This document shows positions 1 to 34,785 of a DNA stretch of 64,000 nucleotides, one piece after another. The notes under the pieces were generated by a model. The model made no database searches, was not told where the DNA came from, and saw only the letters and a program-made list of their open reading frames with translations. The stretch's first letter is position 1. Each line of letters opens with the position of its first letter. A program made the translations under genes and the position numbers. The stretch comes from Anoplopoma fimbria (Eukaryota; Chordata; Actinopteri; Perciformes; Anoplopomatidae). The stretch is from assembly GCF_027596085.1 (NCBI RefSeq), contig NC_072450.1, positions 1,388,754-1,452,753 of the forward strand, read 5' to 3'.

Positions 1-860
1 TAAATAGTATATATAACTTTACATAAATAGTATATATAACTTTACATAGAGAGTATTTATAACTTTACATAGATAGTATTTATAACTTTACATATATAGT
101 ATATATAACTTTACATAGAGAGTATTTATAACTTTACATAGATAGTATATATACTGTATATAATTTACATATACAGTATACATAACTTTACATATATAGT
201 ATATATAACTTTATGTATATAGTATATATAACTTTACATATATAGTATATATAACTTTATTACATATATAGTATATATAACTTTACATATATAGTATATA
301 TAACTTTACATATATAGTATATATAACTTTACATATATAGTATATATAACTTTACATATATAGTATATATAACTTTATGATATATAGTATATATAACTTT
401 ACATATATAGTATATATAACTTTACATATATAGTATATATAACTTTATGTATATAGTATATATAACTTTACATATATAGTATATATAACTTTACATATAT
501 AGTATATATAACTTTATGTATATAGTATATATAACTTTACATATATAGTATATATAACTTTATGTATATAGTATATATAACTTTATGTATATAGTATATA
601 TAACTTTACATAGATAGTATATATAACTTTACATATATAGTATATATAACTTTACATATATAGTATATATAACTTTACATATATAGTATATATAACTTTA
701 CATATATAGTATATATAACTTTACATATATAGTATATATAACTTTATGTATATAGTATATATAACTTTACATATATAGTATACATAACTTTACATATATA
801 ATATATATATAGTATATATAACTTTATGTATATAGTATATATAACTTTACATAAATACCA
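1..860. repeat. AT-rich tandem array, about 23-bp unit
   Basis: Near-continuous tandem copies of a roughly 23-bp unit with the core AGTATATATAACTTTACA; variants replace ACTTTACA by ACTTTATG or insert a few bases. It starts at or before the window edge and decays into unique AT-rich DNA by about 960. It ends about 230 bp before the first coding exon of the esterase gene, so it lies in that gene's 5' flank or first intron. No coding potential. Confidence 0.95.
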
Positions 861-1092
861 TTTATGTAATTTCACATATTTTATAAATAGCTTTTTGTAT
901 ATAAACTGTTTAAATAACTTAACATACCTATGCTATATATAAGATAACATATTTAAAGTATAAATAATAAATGTATTTACTCAGTAAATTATGTACATAA
1001 TATATCAATAAGTGTAAATAAAATGTATAACTGCAGGACCTTGTGGAGCTCATGTGACTTTAGTTTTCTCTGTTTTGTGTCTCAGAGTGAAG

Positions 1093-10962
<9,870 letters not shown>

Positions 10963-11010
10963 CCAACCAACCAACCAACCAACCAACCAACCAACCAACC
11001 AACCGACTGA
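10963..11010. repeat. (CCAA)n microsatellite at the esterase stop codon
   Basis: About ten CCAA units begin immediately after the TGA at 10960-10962, so they form the start of the 3' UTR. Confidence 0.9.
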
Positions 11011-11261
11011 CCAACAGACTCAGTTATTCATCACCAGAGTTCTTTTTGACATGGAGGTGATCTCATGTAGCCAGACCTCCGTCTCATCCAGCAGCCTTTT
11101 GCAAACTCTATAAGTTTTGTTGGTTTAACGTTTTACTTGTTGTTTTTGTATTAACAGCAGCCATATCTGTGTTTAAATATCCCCAAATCTCCATTAACCT
11201 CAAGGGTTAGTTCACCAAAATGACTTAAAACCAGGCGGCAACATCAGGGTCTGATGAGTGA

Positions 11262-11436
11262 AGCCTAAGCTTCCTGTCTTAAAGCTGCATTCTCTCTCCT
11301 GTCCACCAGGGGGCGACTCCTCTGGTTGTATAGAAGTCTATGAGAAAATGACTCTACTTCTCTCTTGATTTATTCCCTCAGTAAACATTGTAAACATGAG
11401 TTTATGGTCTCAATCTCTAGTTTCAGGTCTTCTTAA
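11262..11436 (+). mobile_element. Repeat family B copy 1 (CTCF-like core)
   Basis: Truncated copy of an element also found at 17176-17450, 46895-47212 (same strand), 30909-31060 and 52662-52905 (opposite strand). The core CCACCAGGGGGCGA at 11303-11316 matches the CTCF core consensus. Downstream of the esterase stop. Confidence 0.8.
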
Positions 11437-11904
11437 CCTCCAGGTTTTCAGATGTCTGTCTTCACACCACTACAATGAAAGTTATGTCTAAAATAATGAT
11501 GTGATAGAAGCAACAGAAATGTGTCTTGTAAAATGTACATCAAACTGGGAGTTTGTTTAAAGGGAAACTTTCAACCTGGATGTTTTTGTGTCAAAGTCAC
11601 TTCAAGAAATTGAGTGAGAGAGCTGCAGTCACTGTAATCACTCGGGGCAACTCGTCACTTGTTGTGGACGGACATTAGTCACTAAGTCAATAAGGAAAGA
11701 ATCCAGGTTGAAATATAGAAGTTACTCTTTAACAGTGGGAGGAGCTTGAAGGAAACATTTAGACCAAAGTTATTAATATTGTGCTTAACAATCAGGGTTA
11801 TGAGGGAAAGAAGAATAGTTATTGTTTGTGTCAGGTCAGTGTGAAATGTGAGGAAAGTGAAGTTACAGTCTTTTTGATTTGATTATCTATAGAAAACTGC
11901 CATG

Positions 11905-12530
11905 GCTGAATATTTAGAATATTTTGACAATGTGGATGTGACGCAAGATTTCAGAACGAGACTTCTCACAGTGAGTCTTGGTTGGAAACAAAAAGCGAAA
12001 GGTAATGAAAAACATTTTCTCTCTCAGTGGGGTCCTTTCTATAATGTTGTTTTTCATCATGACAGGCTCAGATTATAATTATAAGTGTCTGAAAAAAGTT
12101 TCGCTCAAGGATAAGTCTCCTTCAGAAATCTTGCGATGTGACGTGTTTCCAGAAGACAATGGTGGAAATGGTAGAGGCAGAGTTTGTTGTGTTTTTATTA
12201 AAGAAAGAGTATCTCAGTGTTATCTAAAAGATTTGGATTTGGACAATATGGATTTGATGTAAGACTTCTCAAAATGAGTCTAGGTTGGAAACAAACGAAA
12301 GGTAAAGAAAAACGTTTTATTTCTCAGTATGGTCATTTCCATACTGTTGTTTTTGCCAAGACAGAATCGGATTGTTATTATAAGTGCCTGACAAACTTAA
12401 GGAAAGTGTCTCGCTCTAGAAGTCTCCTTCTAAAGTCTTGCGATGTGACGGGTTTTCGGAAGACAACAGTGGAAACGCGAAAAAGAGATTTTGTACAGAA
12501 AGTGTATCTCAGTGTTTTCTAAAAGATTTT
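11905..12530 (+). repeat. Diverged tandem duplication of about 310 bp, open but unidentified
   Basis: Two consecutive copies: the first about 11925-12228, the second about 12240-12530. Shared words in order include GACTTCTCA, GAGTCT(T/A)GGTTGGAAACAAA, CGAAAGGTAA, TTATAAGTG(T/C)CTGA, TCTTGCGATGTGACG and GTATCTCAGTGTT. Each copy is partly open (11978-12262 and 12217-12522 in + frames), but the aligned frames are not both open and I recognise no domain. It could be a repeat fragment, a decayed coding piece or 3' UTR of the esterase gene. Confidence 0.6.
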
Positions 12531-13118
12531 CACTATCAGTGCTGAATGTTTGTAAAGCAAGATAATCAACATCAATGTAAAAATTAACAAAAACATTAAC
12601 AACATAATCCGCTCAGTTTCCTGCCACGTAGAGTTGCCGTTGGTAGAAGATTGTAGAGAGAAAGGAACGAGAGAAAAGTGTGAAAGATGGATTTAATTTT
12701 GTGTGTTTTATTGTAACCTGTGAACGTGTCAAACAGTCAGTTTGTTTTGTGAACTTGTGAAGTCCTGTGTTTGAACTGATTCTTAACCTCGATGCTTTAC
12801 CACTTAAACTTTTGCACTTGTTACTTTAATATGAATATTTCTTTGCACTCACAGTTTTAGTTGTTTCAACCAAAGTTTTTCAGTTGATAACCTTTTTTGT
12901 TCCAGATATTTAGTGGATCAGTTGAGTTTGAATACAGTAATGTACATTAATCTGTCTGAACTAAATCTAAATCACAGTCACTGGTCACCATGTGGTGGTT
13001 TTTAACCACTTTCTAACCTTTGTATTGCTTTTTTAATGCTTTTAAAACAGTAGTTATTCTTGCAGCATCATGCTTGGTTGTGTTTTGATGCAGAGACTTT
13101 GTCACTTTTTATATGCTC

Positions 13119-13124
13119 AATAAA
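13119..13124 (+). promoter_or_regulatory. Possible poly(A) signal AATAAA
   Basis: First AATAAA I find downstream of the esterase stop, in CTCAATAAATTGCC. It would imply a 2.1-kb 3' UTR including repeat family B and the tandem duplication. Low certainty. Confidence 0.25.
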
Positions 13125-14384
13125 TTGCCACCACATCACTGATTTAATTTACATTTTGTTTTTATTTTGTTGTGAACACTGAATGTAGTATTTGGTTTAT
13201 TTTATACTTCCAGATTGATCTCAGGGTTAAAATGGTTAAAGTTGAGTTTTGATGGTTTCAAGTCGGTAAAACACTTTTGGATTTGTTTTATTTTTTTACA
13301 GGAGAAGTAATTGAGAGAAACTGTGAAAAACAAAATTTATAACAAATTCAATTATATAAATACAAACAATACATTGTACTTGTTGTCATGTAGAAAACAA
13401 AGTAGCACCAGTGAAAGTACAGCATTCATTTAATTTACTTGGCTAAACTTTCACACAATTAAATATGTGACAGTTAGTTAGCATAGTGGCTAGCTGTGTT
13501 AGCATTAAACTGATCAAAGGAACTAAATCCTGCTAAATCACAAATAAAGAGTTATAAAAAGAGTTTCTACAGATATATTTAGTCAGACTGGATGTAAAAC
13601 AGTTAAACTGCTGTTGCTGGAACTGTGTCAGCACTGGTCGCTACCAGCAACAGAACACCAAACTGAAACCAACTGCTGGTTTTTAATTAAGAGAAAAGTA
13701 TGAAAAGTAAAAGTAGCCACTTAGTTGAACACCGAATGTATAATTCATCCAACAAAAGCTGCGGTTTAAGTTCTTTGAACATCAAACTGTCGTCTTTATT
13801 CTGAGTTATTTATAATATTTGTAACTTAAAGTCTTTGAAAAGCTAAACTTGGAGTTGGTTATTATGGGATTGGAAGGGATTTGTATTAAATAAGAGGATT
13901 CTAGAACTTGTTGGGCATAATTTTCACATTTTAAATATAATGATATTGAACTGGTTTCCCTGCAGCACGAAGCATCCTGACGACCAGAAGATTTAAGATC
14001 ATTTAAGACACACTCCAAATCTCCCAAATCTAAATAATTCCACCATAAAATAGCGGTAAAATACTGGCAGCAGAGACACTAGTAATTTATGTTATTTTCC
14101 GGTGTATCTACTGTAATTTATTTTACCAGTATCTTGTCGTATATTGGATTACAGTATGTGATGGTAGAATAACAGGCTTTAAGGTCATTTTACAGTTCAT
14201 ACCAGCATGTTAACGCTTATTTACAAAGGGTAATAAAATCTGCTACTTTTACATTTAATTCCCCACAAAATAAAAAAATAGTAAAAAACAATTCATATCC
14301 AGTAAAATGTTGCTGAAGTTTATAACGTATCCTCAATCATTCATAAAGCTGACATTGTAAGACAAAAATATTAAAGGTAAAAAC

Positions 14385-14645
14385 TAAACTGTCTCAGCTC
14401 AAAGCCCATTGGTTCCTTCAGAAGATTTAAATCTTTCAAAACTCCTCACAAATATAAAGTTCCAATCAGTTTTTTCCTAAAACAGCTGCTCATTATAGTT
14501 TTATTCAAACAAACAGGAAACAGTGACTTTATTGGGGACTATTTTCAGCGGCGGATGAATCCATATTTGTGCTCTACAAAAATAATCATCTTAATGTAAA
14601 TAATTAACAGTTTCATGTCGATTTTTATTAGTTCACCTGGAGTGT
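14385..14645 (-). mobile_element. Dispersed repeat family A, reverse copy
   Basis: Reverse complement of blocks at 8780-8960 (AGCTCAAAGCCCATTGGTTC, GGCGGATGAATCC) followed by a block like the reverse of about 9660-9735 (ATCATCTTAATGT, TTATTAGTTCACCTG). Intergenic; the flanking 13125-14384 shows nothing recognisable. Confidence 0.65.
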
Positions 14646-14679
14646 CTCCTCTTTTTATTACTATTAATTAAGTACATTT

Positions 14680-15500
14680 AACATTTTAATATTATTTATT
14701 TTTGACATGTTTGCATTTCTTTTTACATTTTAATATTATAAATGTTTTACATGTTTACAATTTGTTCTACATTTTACTATTATACATGTTTTACATGTTT
14801 ACAATGTGTTCTACATTTTAATATTATACATGTTTTACATGTTTACATTCATTTTTACATTTTAATATTATTACATTTTTACATGTTTACATTTATTTTT
14901 ACATTTATAATATTATACATGTTTTACATGTTTACATTTTTACATGTTTACATTAATTTTTACATTTTAATAATATTATATATTTATTTTTACATGTTTA
15001 AATTAATTTTTACATTTAATATTATTTTTTTTTACATGTTTTACATTAATTTTACATTTTAATATTAGTATTTTTTTTACATGTTTACATACATTTTTAC
15101 ATTTTAATATTATACATGTTTTACATTTTTACATTTATAATATATATATATTTATTTACATGTTTACATTTTTACAAATTTTTCCATTTTAATATTATTA
15201 ATATATATGTTTTACATGTTTACATTTTACATTTTTAATTTTTATGTTTTACATGTTTACATAAATTTTTTTTTTACATGTTTACATACATTTTTACATT
15301 TTAATTTTTTATTTATAATATATTTTTATTTTATATTTATGTTTTTTTTACATGTTTACATTTATTTTTACATTTATAATATATATATATTTTTTTTACA
15401 TGTTTACATTTATTTTTACATTTTAATATATATTATATTTTTTACATGTTTACATTTATTTTTACATTTTAATATATATATATTTATTTACATGTTTACT
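14680..15500. repeat. TTTACATG-rich tandem array
   Basis: Degenerate units built from TTTACATGTTTACATT, TTTTTACATTTTAATATTA and ATATATA words, about 40-60 bp period. It ends just before the purine-rich tract and the CpG-rich segment at 15.6 kb. Open frames here merely read the repeat (Met-Phe-Tyr-rich). Confidence 0.9.
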
Positions 15501-15518
15501 GTTCTCCAGCAGATGGAG

Positions 15519-15597
15519 GCAGAGGAGGAGGAGGAGGAGGAGGAGGAGGAGAGGAAGAGGAGGAGGAGGAGGAGGAGGAGGAGGAGGAGGAGGAGGG
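15519..15597. repeat. (GAG)n / (AGG)n microsatellite
   Basis: Almost pure GAG triplets with a short GAGGAAGAGG interruption. It sits at the upstream edge of the CpG-rich candidate promoter. Confidence 0.95.
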
Positions 15598-15930
15598 CCG
15601 GCTCTCCCCGGCTCTCTGCGTCTTTAAGGCCGGACCTGAGCGGCTCCATTCGGCTGCCTGGTTGCGGCTCAGATCTGATCCCGCAGATCCTCCGCCCCGC
15701 ACGTCTCCTGCTCTGTGCGTGAGTGTGCGTGAGAGAGTGCGTGAGAGAGTGCGTGTGTGCGGGTCTGACGGTGGAGCTGCACGGTACCGGAGGAGAACGG
15801 AGGCACCGGAGCAGAACTACACCCGAGAACCACGGTACTGTCCCGGTTCAGCCCGGTTTATCCCGTTTATCCCTCTATTGTTTATTCCCTTTAGAATAAA
15901 CAATGCGCGTCCCCGTGCGGCGGCGGCGCG
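15590..15930 (+). promoter_or_regulatory. CpG-rich segment: candidate promoter and 5' noncoding exon of the TBC gene
   Basis: An abrupt island of GC- and CpG-rich DNA in an otherwise AT-rich region, upstream of and on the same strand as the USP6NL-like gene, whose first coding exon has an acceptor at 21984-21985. A donor-like CACG|GTACTG at 15834/15835 could end a noncoding first exon, giving an intron of about 6.15 kb. Inferred from composition and position only; no TATA box or TSS signal identified. Confidence 0.5.
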
Positions 15931-15937
15931 CTCATCC

Positions 15938-15939
<2 letters not shown>

Positions 15940-16000
<61 letters not shown>
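15940..16000. repeat. (GT)n microsatellite
   Basis: About 30 uninterrupted GT units directly downstream of the CpG-rich segment, in the putative first intron of the TBC gene. Confidence 0.98.
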
Positions 16001-16002
<2 letters not shown>

Positions 16003-16289
16003 CGGGACAAAGCGACTCTTTGAGGCGTCGGTGACTCCGGTCGGTGGAATGCGTCGGTACCGTCAGTCTCTCTCCTCTAATAACTTCATTCATATGATTA
16101 TTAAAACATTTAAATTTACTCACATTGACACGTTTTCCCTGCAGATGCTTCAACATGCAGAAATGGACTTAAATAAATAAATAAATAAATACATAAATAA
16201 ATACATCTCTACTTAATAATCCACTCATGTATCATTGCACTGCTGGACAGAATAGATTATAAGGTCTTTTTATAATAAATAAATCATAA

Positions 16290-16328
16290 TAAAAAATATA
16301 TTTTTTATTACTTTTGTTTACAAATTTA

Positions 16329-16364
<36 letters not shown>

Positions 16365-16389
16365 GATATGATGTTTAACATGTAGCCAG

Positions 16390-16420
<31 letters not shown>

Positions 16421-16545
16421 ATTATTTAAATTTGTAAACAAAAGTAATAAAAAATATATTTTTTATTACTTTTGTTTACAAATTTAAATAATAATAATTA
16501 ATAATAATAATAATAATAATAAAGATATGATGTTTAACATGTAGC

Positions 16546-16579
<34 letters not shown>

Positions 16580-16640
16580 TAAATTTGTAAACAAAAGTAA
16601 TAAAAAATATATTTTTTTATTACTTTTGTTTACAAATTTA

Positions 16641-16673
<33 letters not shown>

Positions 16674-16698
16674 GATATGATGTTTAACATGTAGCCAG

Positions 16699-16729
<31 letters not shown>

Positions 16730-16890
16730 ATTATTTAAATTTGTAAACAAAAGTAATAAAAAATATATTTTTTTATTACTTTTGTTTACAAATTTAAATA
16801 ATAATAATTAATAATAATAATAATAATAATAAAGATATGATGTTTAACATGTAGCCAGATTATTATTATTATTATTATAGATTATTATTT
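16290..16890. repeat. Inverted-repeat cluster of (AAT)n/(ATT)n arms
   Basis: ATTACTTTTGTTTACAAATT followed by an (AAT)n arm alternates with its reverse complement, an (ATT)n arm followed by AATTTGTAAACAAAAGTAAT. The spacer AAAGATATGATGTTTAACAT recurs in each cycle (near 16364, 16521, 16671, 16830). The period is about 155 bp, so every unit can fold on itself and on its neighbour. Confidence 0.95.
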
Positions 16891-17175
16891 ACTGGGTCCA
16901 TGCAATCTAAAGTTTTAAATAGAAAAATATTGCTGCTAATTAACAGTAGAGATATAAAATGCTATCTCATAATCTTTATGTATGTTTACGGCACAAACCT
17001 TTAAAGGTTCGTCTTCAGTAGCAGCCAGAGGACGAGGAGGAGAATACAAGTCGTTTTCTAGTTTCATCCAATAAACAACGATAAGACGTTAAGGACCACG
17101 AATGTATTATTAACAATTATTATTATCTCTACTTCTTCATCCTCTGACGTTGGACTGAAGACAAATCAGGAGTCA

Positions 17176-17450
17176 ACCTCTGGTTCTGTAAAGAGAAGTC
17201 AGAGCTTCATGTGTTAAAGCTGCATTCTCTCTCCTGTCCACCAGGGGGCGACTCCTCTGGTTGTATAGAAGTCTATGAGAAAATGACTCTACTTCTCTCT
17301 TGATTTATTCCCTCAGTAAACATTGTAAACATGAGTTTATGGTCTCAATCTCTAGTTTCAAGTCTTCTTCAATACAGCATGATGTTCATTTAGTAAATGA
17401 TGCTCCATTTAGAGTCAAACAGACCATAAAGCAGGGGATGCTTTAGGGCG
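17176..17450 (+). mobile_element. Repeat family B copy 2 (CTCF-like core)
   Basis: Long copy beginning CAACCTCTGGTTCTG and ending near GACCATAAAGCAGGGGATGC. CTCF-like core CCACCAGGGGGCGA at 17238-17251. Nearly identical to the copy at 46895-47212 over about 250 bp, implying fairly recent activity. Confidence 0.85.
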
Positions 17451-19685
17451 GGGCTACACACTGATTGACAGGTGAAACAAACGTGGTCATTGTTTTAGTC
17501 AAAACTCTCATCAGAACGAGTCCAAGTCAAGTGATGATTTAACCAAGTGTTTGATTATAATTCAGACATTGTTATTTATTGTTTTTTACGTTTCAAAGAA
17601 CATTTAACACTTGAAATGATGAAGGCATGAATGACACGGTAGAACATCAATTTTACTTCTTTTCTTGAGATTTACAAGACTTTTTACAAAATTACCCAAA
17701 AACTCTGACAATGAGGAGGATCTTGGGTGAAATATGAATAAATATGAAACAAAATCTAAATTGTACCCTCCAAACTAAAAATAAATCTGGTTTGAAATGA
17801 CATCAAACACTATTTCTAAGCTTGTTTTACAAGATATTTAGCTGGACGTCCACGTCTCGTCTCTGTAATGTAGCTTTAGGAGACGTTTCTTGTCCTCTGT
17901 ACCTGAGAGCCAATCAGTTTGGGCCTCCACCCTTCTTACTGGGCCTCCACCCTTCTTACTGGGCCTCCGTCCAGAGCTCCTCTGTGATTTAGAGTTCTGA
18001 CCACATGCAGCCGCTGCCCTGAGCTTCAGATGACGGCTCGTATTTAAAGCTTTTGACCTTTTTATACATGAGCCTCTGCAGCTGATCTCAATCACTGTTG
18101 GGTTTCACTTTGGACCGTTTCTAACAGTTTATGAAGCATTAAATCTCAACTGACAGAATGTAAATGCAGTATTTGAAGTATCTCAAGTATTTGTGTGAAC
18201 ATATAAAATGTCAGGATCTAAATGTTTGAGCTCCTCATTCTGACACGGATCTGTATGCAGAGGAAATGGTTATAACTTAAAACTGTTTACCACTTTTTGA
18301 AGCTCTTCTCTCAGAATTGACCACATTTATATTCGTTCTTGTCTCGGTCTCAGACAAACAGGACTCTGGACTTTATTCGAGACCACGACTATTATCACTA
18401 AACTGCCTGTGCATTGTCAGAGTTATTTGCTAACATCATAACTGTGATTTCTCGTAGAAAACAAAGAAACATTCCCACTTTTTTATCAAGACAAGTCTTG
18501 TTACACTTATACATAAAAACATCAACAGTATTTATGGAAATAAAGGAGATGAAAGAAGAAGAATCTTCAGTTCTTTCATGTCAAGTGTTTTTTATGAGAA
18601 TGTGGATCTTTGAGATGAGTTTGTGTCAGTGTTTCACATTTTATTGTTGGTGTTTCATGCAGTGTGGGACTTGCATTGGTTTGGTCTTTGGTCCTGGTCT
18701 CGTCTCGGTCTCGATACATTCTGGTCCTGGTCTTGACTTGGTCTAAACCCCTCAAAGTCTTGATCTTGTCTCGGTCTTTATACGCTCTTGTTCATGTTTA
18801 GGTGGTCTTCTTGTCTGAAACACTGACGTTAAGTGGAAACTTCTCTGACATACAGGAGCATTTAGATCATCATGGGACACGAAAACTAGAAAAGATTTAA
18901 TTATTTCAGGGTCAGCAGCTCAGTGAGTTGTCAGATTATTTAAAGAATCACTTAAGACATTCACAGGCAAGCTGTTTTTTGGTGGTTTAGAAGATAATGT
19001 GTTGTTAATAAACAGGAAAGTATTATGTTTGTGACGGTCAAAGCAGAAAGATGTATCTCTAAGAAATAAAAATATGATTGTTTTCCTACTTTTTAAATCG
19101 CTCCAGACTTCAGTATCATAGACGATGGTGAAAAGTTCAGCCAGCTTCTCGTGGTCTGGATTAAGATATACACTTTAAATGACAACAAAGACTGTGAGTG
19201 TTTGACTTTCTGTTAAGATAATGAATCAAACATTTAAATTGTCTATAAAGCAGAGAAACAACATTCTCATGGTTTTCTGTTTTTCTCTGTTTTATATCTC
19301 AATATCTTTAAGTTTTGAATCGTTCATCAAACATAAAAGGACATTTGCTCTGGGAACTTGTGATTTGACATTTCCCCAAAAAACTGTCAGATTAATCAAT
19401 AGTGAAATAAATCATCATTTTCAGCTGTAGCTCAGATAGAATCTGACTCTTTGATGTCAGTCAGCAGACTGAAACATCGACCTCGCTTTGCTTTAACTGT
19501 GTCGTCTACCAGACAGGACCTCCATCTTCCTCCTCACTGAATTATTCAACCCAGTTAACCCAAATTCAGACTCACAGTCTGGGACAAAACATGAGAACGG
19601 AGCAAACTGATGACCGAATGTCTCAGCTTTTTAAGTTTCACCATCATCGAGCTTGATTCAGCAGATATTCATCTCTCCGTCCCAA
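17451..19685. other. Non-coding stretch of the putative TBC intron 1
   Basis: No gene or repeat family recognised. Minor features: a tandem duplication of about 20 bp (GGGCCTCCACCCTTCTTACT) at 17920-17962 and GGTCT/CTCGGTCT-rich wording at 18685-18790. Confidence 0.6.
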
Positions 19686-19689
19686 AGAC

Positions 19690-19870
19690 ACAGTTACATG
19701 CACAATCATATTCTACTATTATTCTGAAAATGACAATATTCTGTTATATGGTTCATGTAAACATCATATTCTGTTTGGTTAATCTGAATTAGTCTGAATG
19801 GATCATTTCCAGATGAAAACGTGATATGTTGATATTCTCAACGTCGACCTTTTAGAGAAGATGTTTGAAG
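19690..19870 (+). mobile_element. Dispersed repeat family C, copy 1
   Basis: Shares CATGTAAACATCATATTCTG, GGATCATTTCCAG and AAAACGTGATA with 50100-50400 (there GTAAACATCATAATCTG, GGATCATTTTCAG, AAAACGTGATA). Intronic and non-coding. Confidence 0.55.
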
Positions 19871-21394
19871 GAATGAAAGAGGGAGGATGAGTCCACACGG
19901 TCCAACAAGTACAACACCTCTGGAACATTCTGATAAAAACATAGTTTAGATCCTGATGTTCAACTTTTTCCATAGTTTGACGTAATAAAAGACGTGTTAG
20001 GACATCGACCCGTCAAACACAGAAGAGAACAACGCTGATGTTGGATTTACTGCTGATGAAGATGAGGGATGGGATGCATGTAAACGGGAATGTTAGTTGA
20101 ATAATACATTTTCATTAGCAATGCAAACAGATTATTAGGATTTTTTGTAATAAGGGCATAAACTGGAATATTTGGTGCATATAAACATAGATATTGTGAC
20201 TGAGAACTTGTAGAATCGTTCTCTCACAGTCTGTAGACTTTATTTACAGGACTGGTAAAAATGTCCTGCATGAGGTGTGTTATGTCTGATAAATTCCCCA
20301 ACGGATTAAAGACTTCTGACTTCAGAGAAGAAGAATCTTAGTGTCGATGGATAGAAGTTTATTGGGTATCTGTGCACAACCGCCACTCATAGCCAGCAGA
20401 GTTAAACCCACAAAAGAACATCTGTCTTCATGAGACCACACTGCCATGCTTCTTTGAAAACAGACCATGTGAAATAGTAATTAACCCATCGCTGCTAAAA
20501 CCTCCCATCTCTTTGTTCCTCTTTGTTCCTGCTTCTGGAACCACAGACTGTCGTTGCATAATCCCCGTTCTGGAGATTCTCCTAATCCCGCTGGTTTGAG
20601 TGTCCGGATTAACGCTCCGGTCCGGGCCTCCGGGTGTTGATCCGTACGGAGAGTGGAGATTAAAACCCTCGCTGCTCTGTTCGGGGAGGATTTAGCAGAA
20701 ACCCTGCGGCTCTGCTTTGGATTGAGTGCTTTGTTTTTAAAAAGACACAAGAGGGGCACAGATTAATGTTATGATATCATAAACCACCGTAGTGTGCTTT
20801 TAGTTCTGAAGACCAATTTAGCCAATCAGAGCTTTTGTGGGCGGAACTAAGGTTTTGAATTTCCAAGTTAAAGTATTAAATCCTGCTACCTGTGATATTT
20901 AGGCCCAGCGGTCATAATTCACAACCAAACACCAGCCTCAAATGTTCATATACAAATCTTTATTTAAAGCCATTCAGACTATAAGCACAATATCTATGGT
21001 CTCATATTGGTGGTGTTTCATGTGAAATTAGGAGCCACAGATTCTCAGTTCACATTTTTTAGCTGGTGTACGTCAGCTAGAAACTCATCTACTTTGTTCC
21101 TTTTATCACTTTATTGTGGTAAATGAATTTTGGATGGTTAAAAACCTAAATAACAAAAACAATGTACCTCGCTGTAAACAGGTTTCATTAAAACTACTGG
21201 AGAAATTGTAGCGATGAAAACTGTTCTGTGGATTCACTTACAACCTGACAAACAGTGTTGACACGCTGCTGTTGAATACAACATTCATATTTATTTATTT
21301 AAGCTTTCAGCAGAATTTCCATATATTTTGCTTGTTCTGCAACTCTGTTTTATGCAAATATATCTTAAAGGGACAATTAATGACGCGGCTTTCA

Positions 21395-21745
21395 TTTGGG
21401 CATAATCACATTACATCACATTACAGTCATTTAGCAGACGCTTTTGACTGTAATGTAATGTGAATCACCTGAAACTGAGAATTGTTGTGTTTTTTCGTTG
21501 GCTTCGAATGAGTCCTTCATATCTATATAGAGAGCGGGAGGCGGAGTCCACAATGTTGCACCGCCATGTTTTTACGGTAGCCCAGAACGGACAAACCAAA
21601 CCGAGTCTTTCAAGTTTTTACGTTACCTGAAGGCCACCATAGTTCTCCACACGTTTAGAAAAGAACATTGAGCTGACCGGTATTCAATTTGTTGCAATCT
21701 GAGACTCTAGATGCCACTAAATCCTTCAAACTTCTCCTTTAAATG
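21395..21745 (+). mobile_element. Two adjacent teleost repeat fragments
   Basis: 21400-21460 carries CATTTAGCAGACGCTTTTGA, the signature of the element also seen near 42270 and 43070. 21500-21745 contains CAGAACGGACAAACCAAA, TTTTTACGTTACCTGAAGGC and AGATGCCACTAAATCC, phrases I know from a very common fish repeat. Both precede the first coding exon of the TBC gene. Confidence 0.6.
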
Positions 21746-21993
21746 CATTTTAATGAAAATGATCAAATGCATCACACAACCAGCTTTCCTTTTTCTCTCC
21801 ATGTGATGAAGTCATCCGAGGCAGAGTGCTTCACAGCGCTGATCCTCCTGTTGGTTTGGAGGCTAACGGTCGCCCACATCCATCAGCTGCTCTTCTGTTT
21901 CTCTGAGTCATCTCAGTTCTTGTTGTTGTTGTTGTTGTTTTTGTCTTTAGCTCATGTAGTTCTTCTTCTCCTCTTCTCTCTGCAGATATTGAC

Positions 21994-34785
<12,792 letters not shown>

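Noticed and set aside
1054..1092. Upstream ATG at 1054 for the esterase
   Set aside because: TTTTCTCTGTTTTGTGTCTCAG directly before 1086 reads as a splice acceptor, so 1054 would be intronic; the ATG at 1093 begins the acidic tail and anchor.
14742..15722. Met/Phe/Tyr-rich open frames and the Glu/Arg-rich frame crossing the CpG segment
   Set aside because: They read the TTTACATG array and the GAG microsatellite; no conserved motif and no splice logic.
18414..18746. 110-codon open frame on the + strand
   Set aside because: Composition and wording look intronic (repeated GGTCCTGGTCT words at its end); no family resemblance.
20481..20759. 92-codon minus-strand open frame in a locally GC-richer patch
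   Set aside because: No recognisable domain, no splice or promoter context, and no second line of support.
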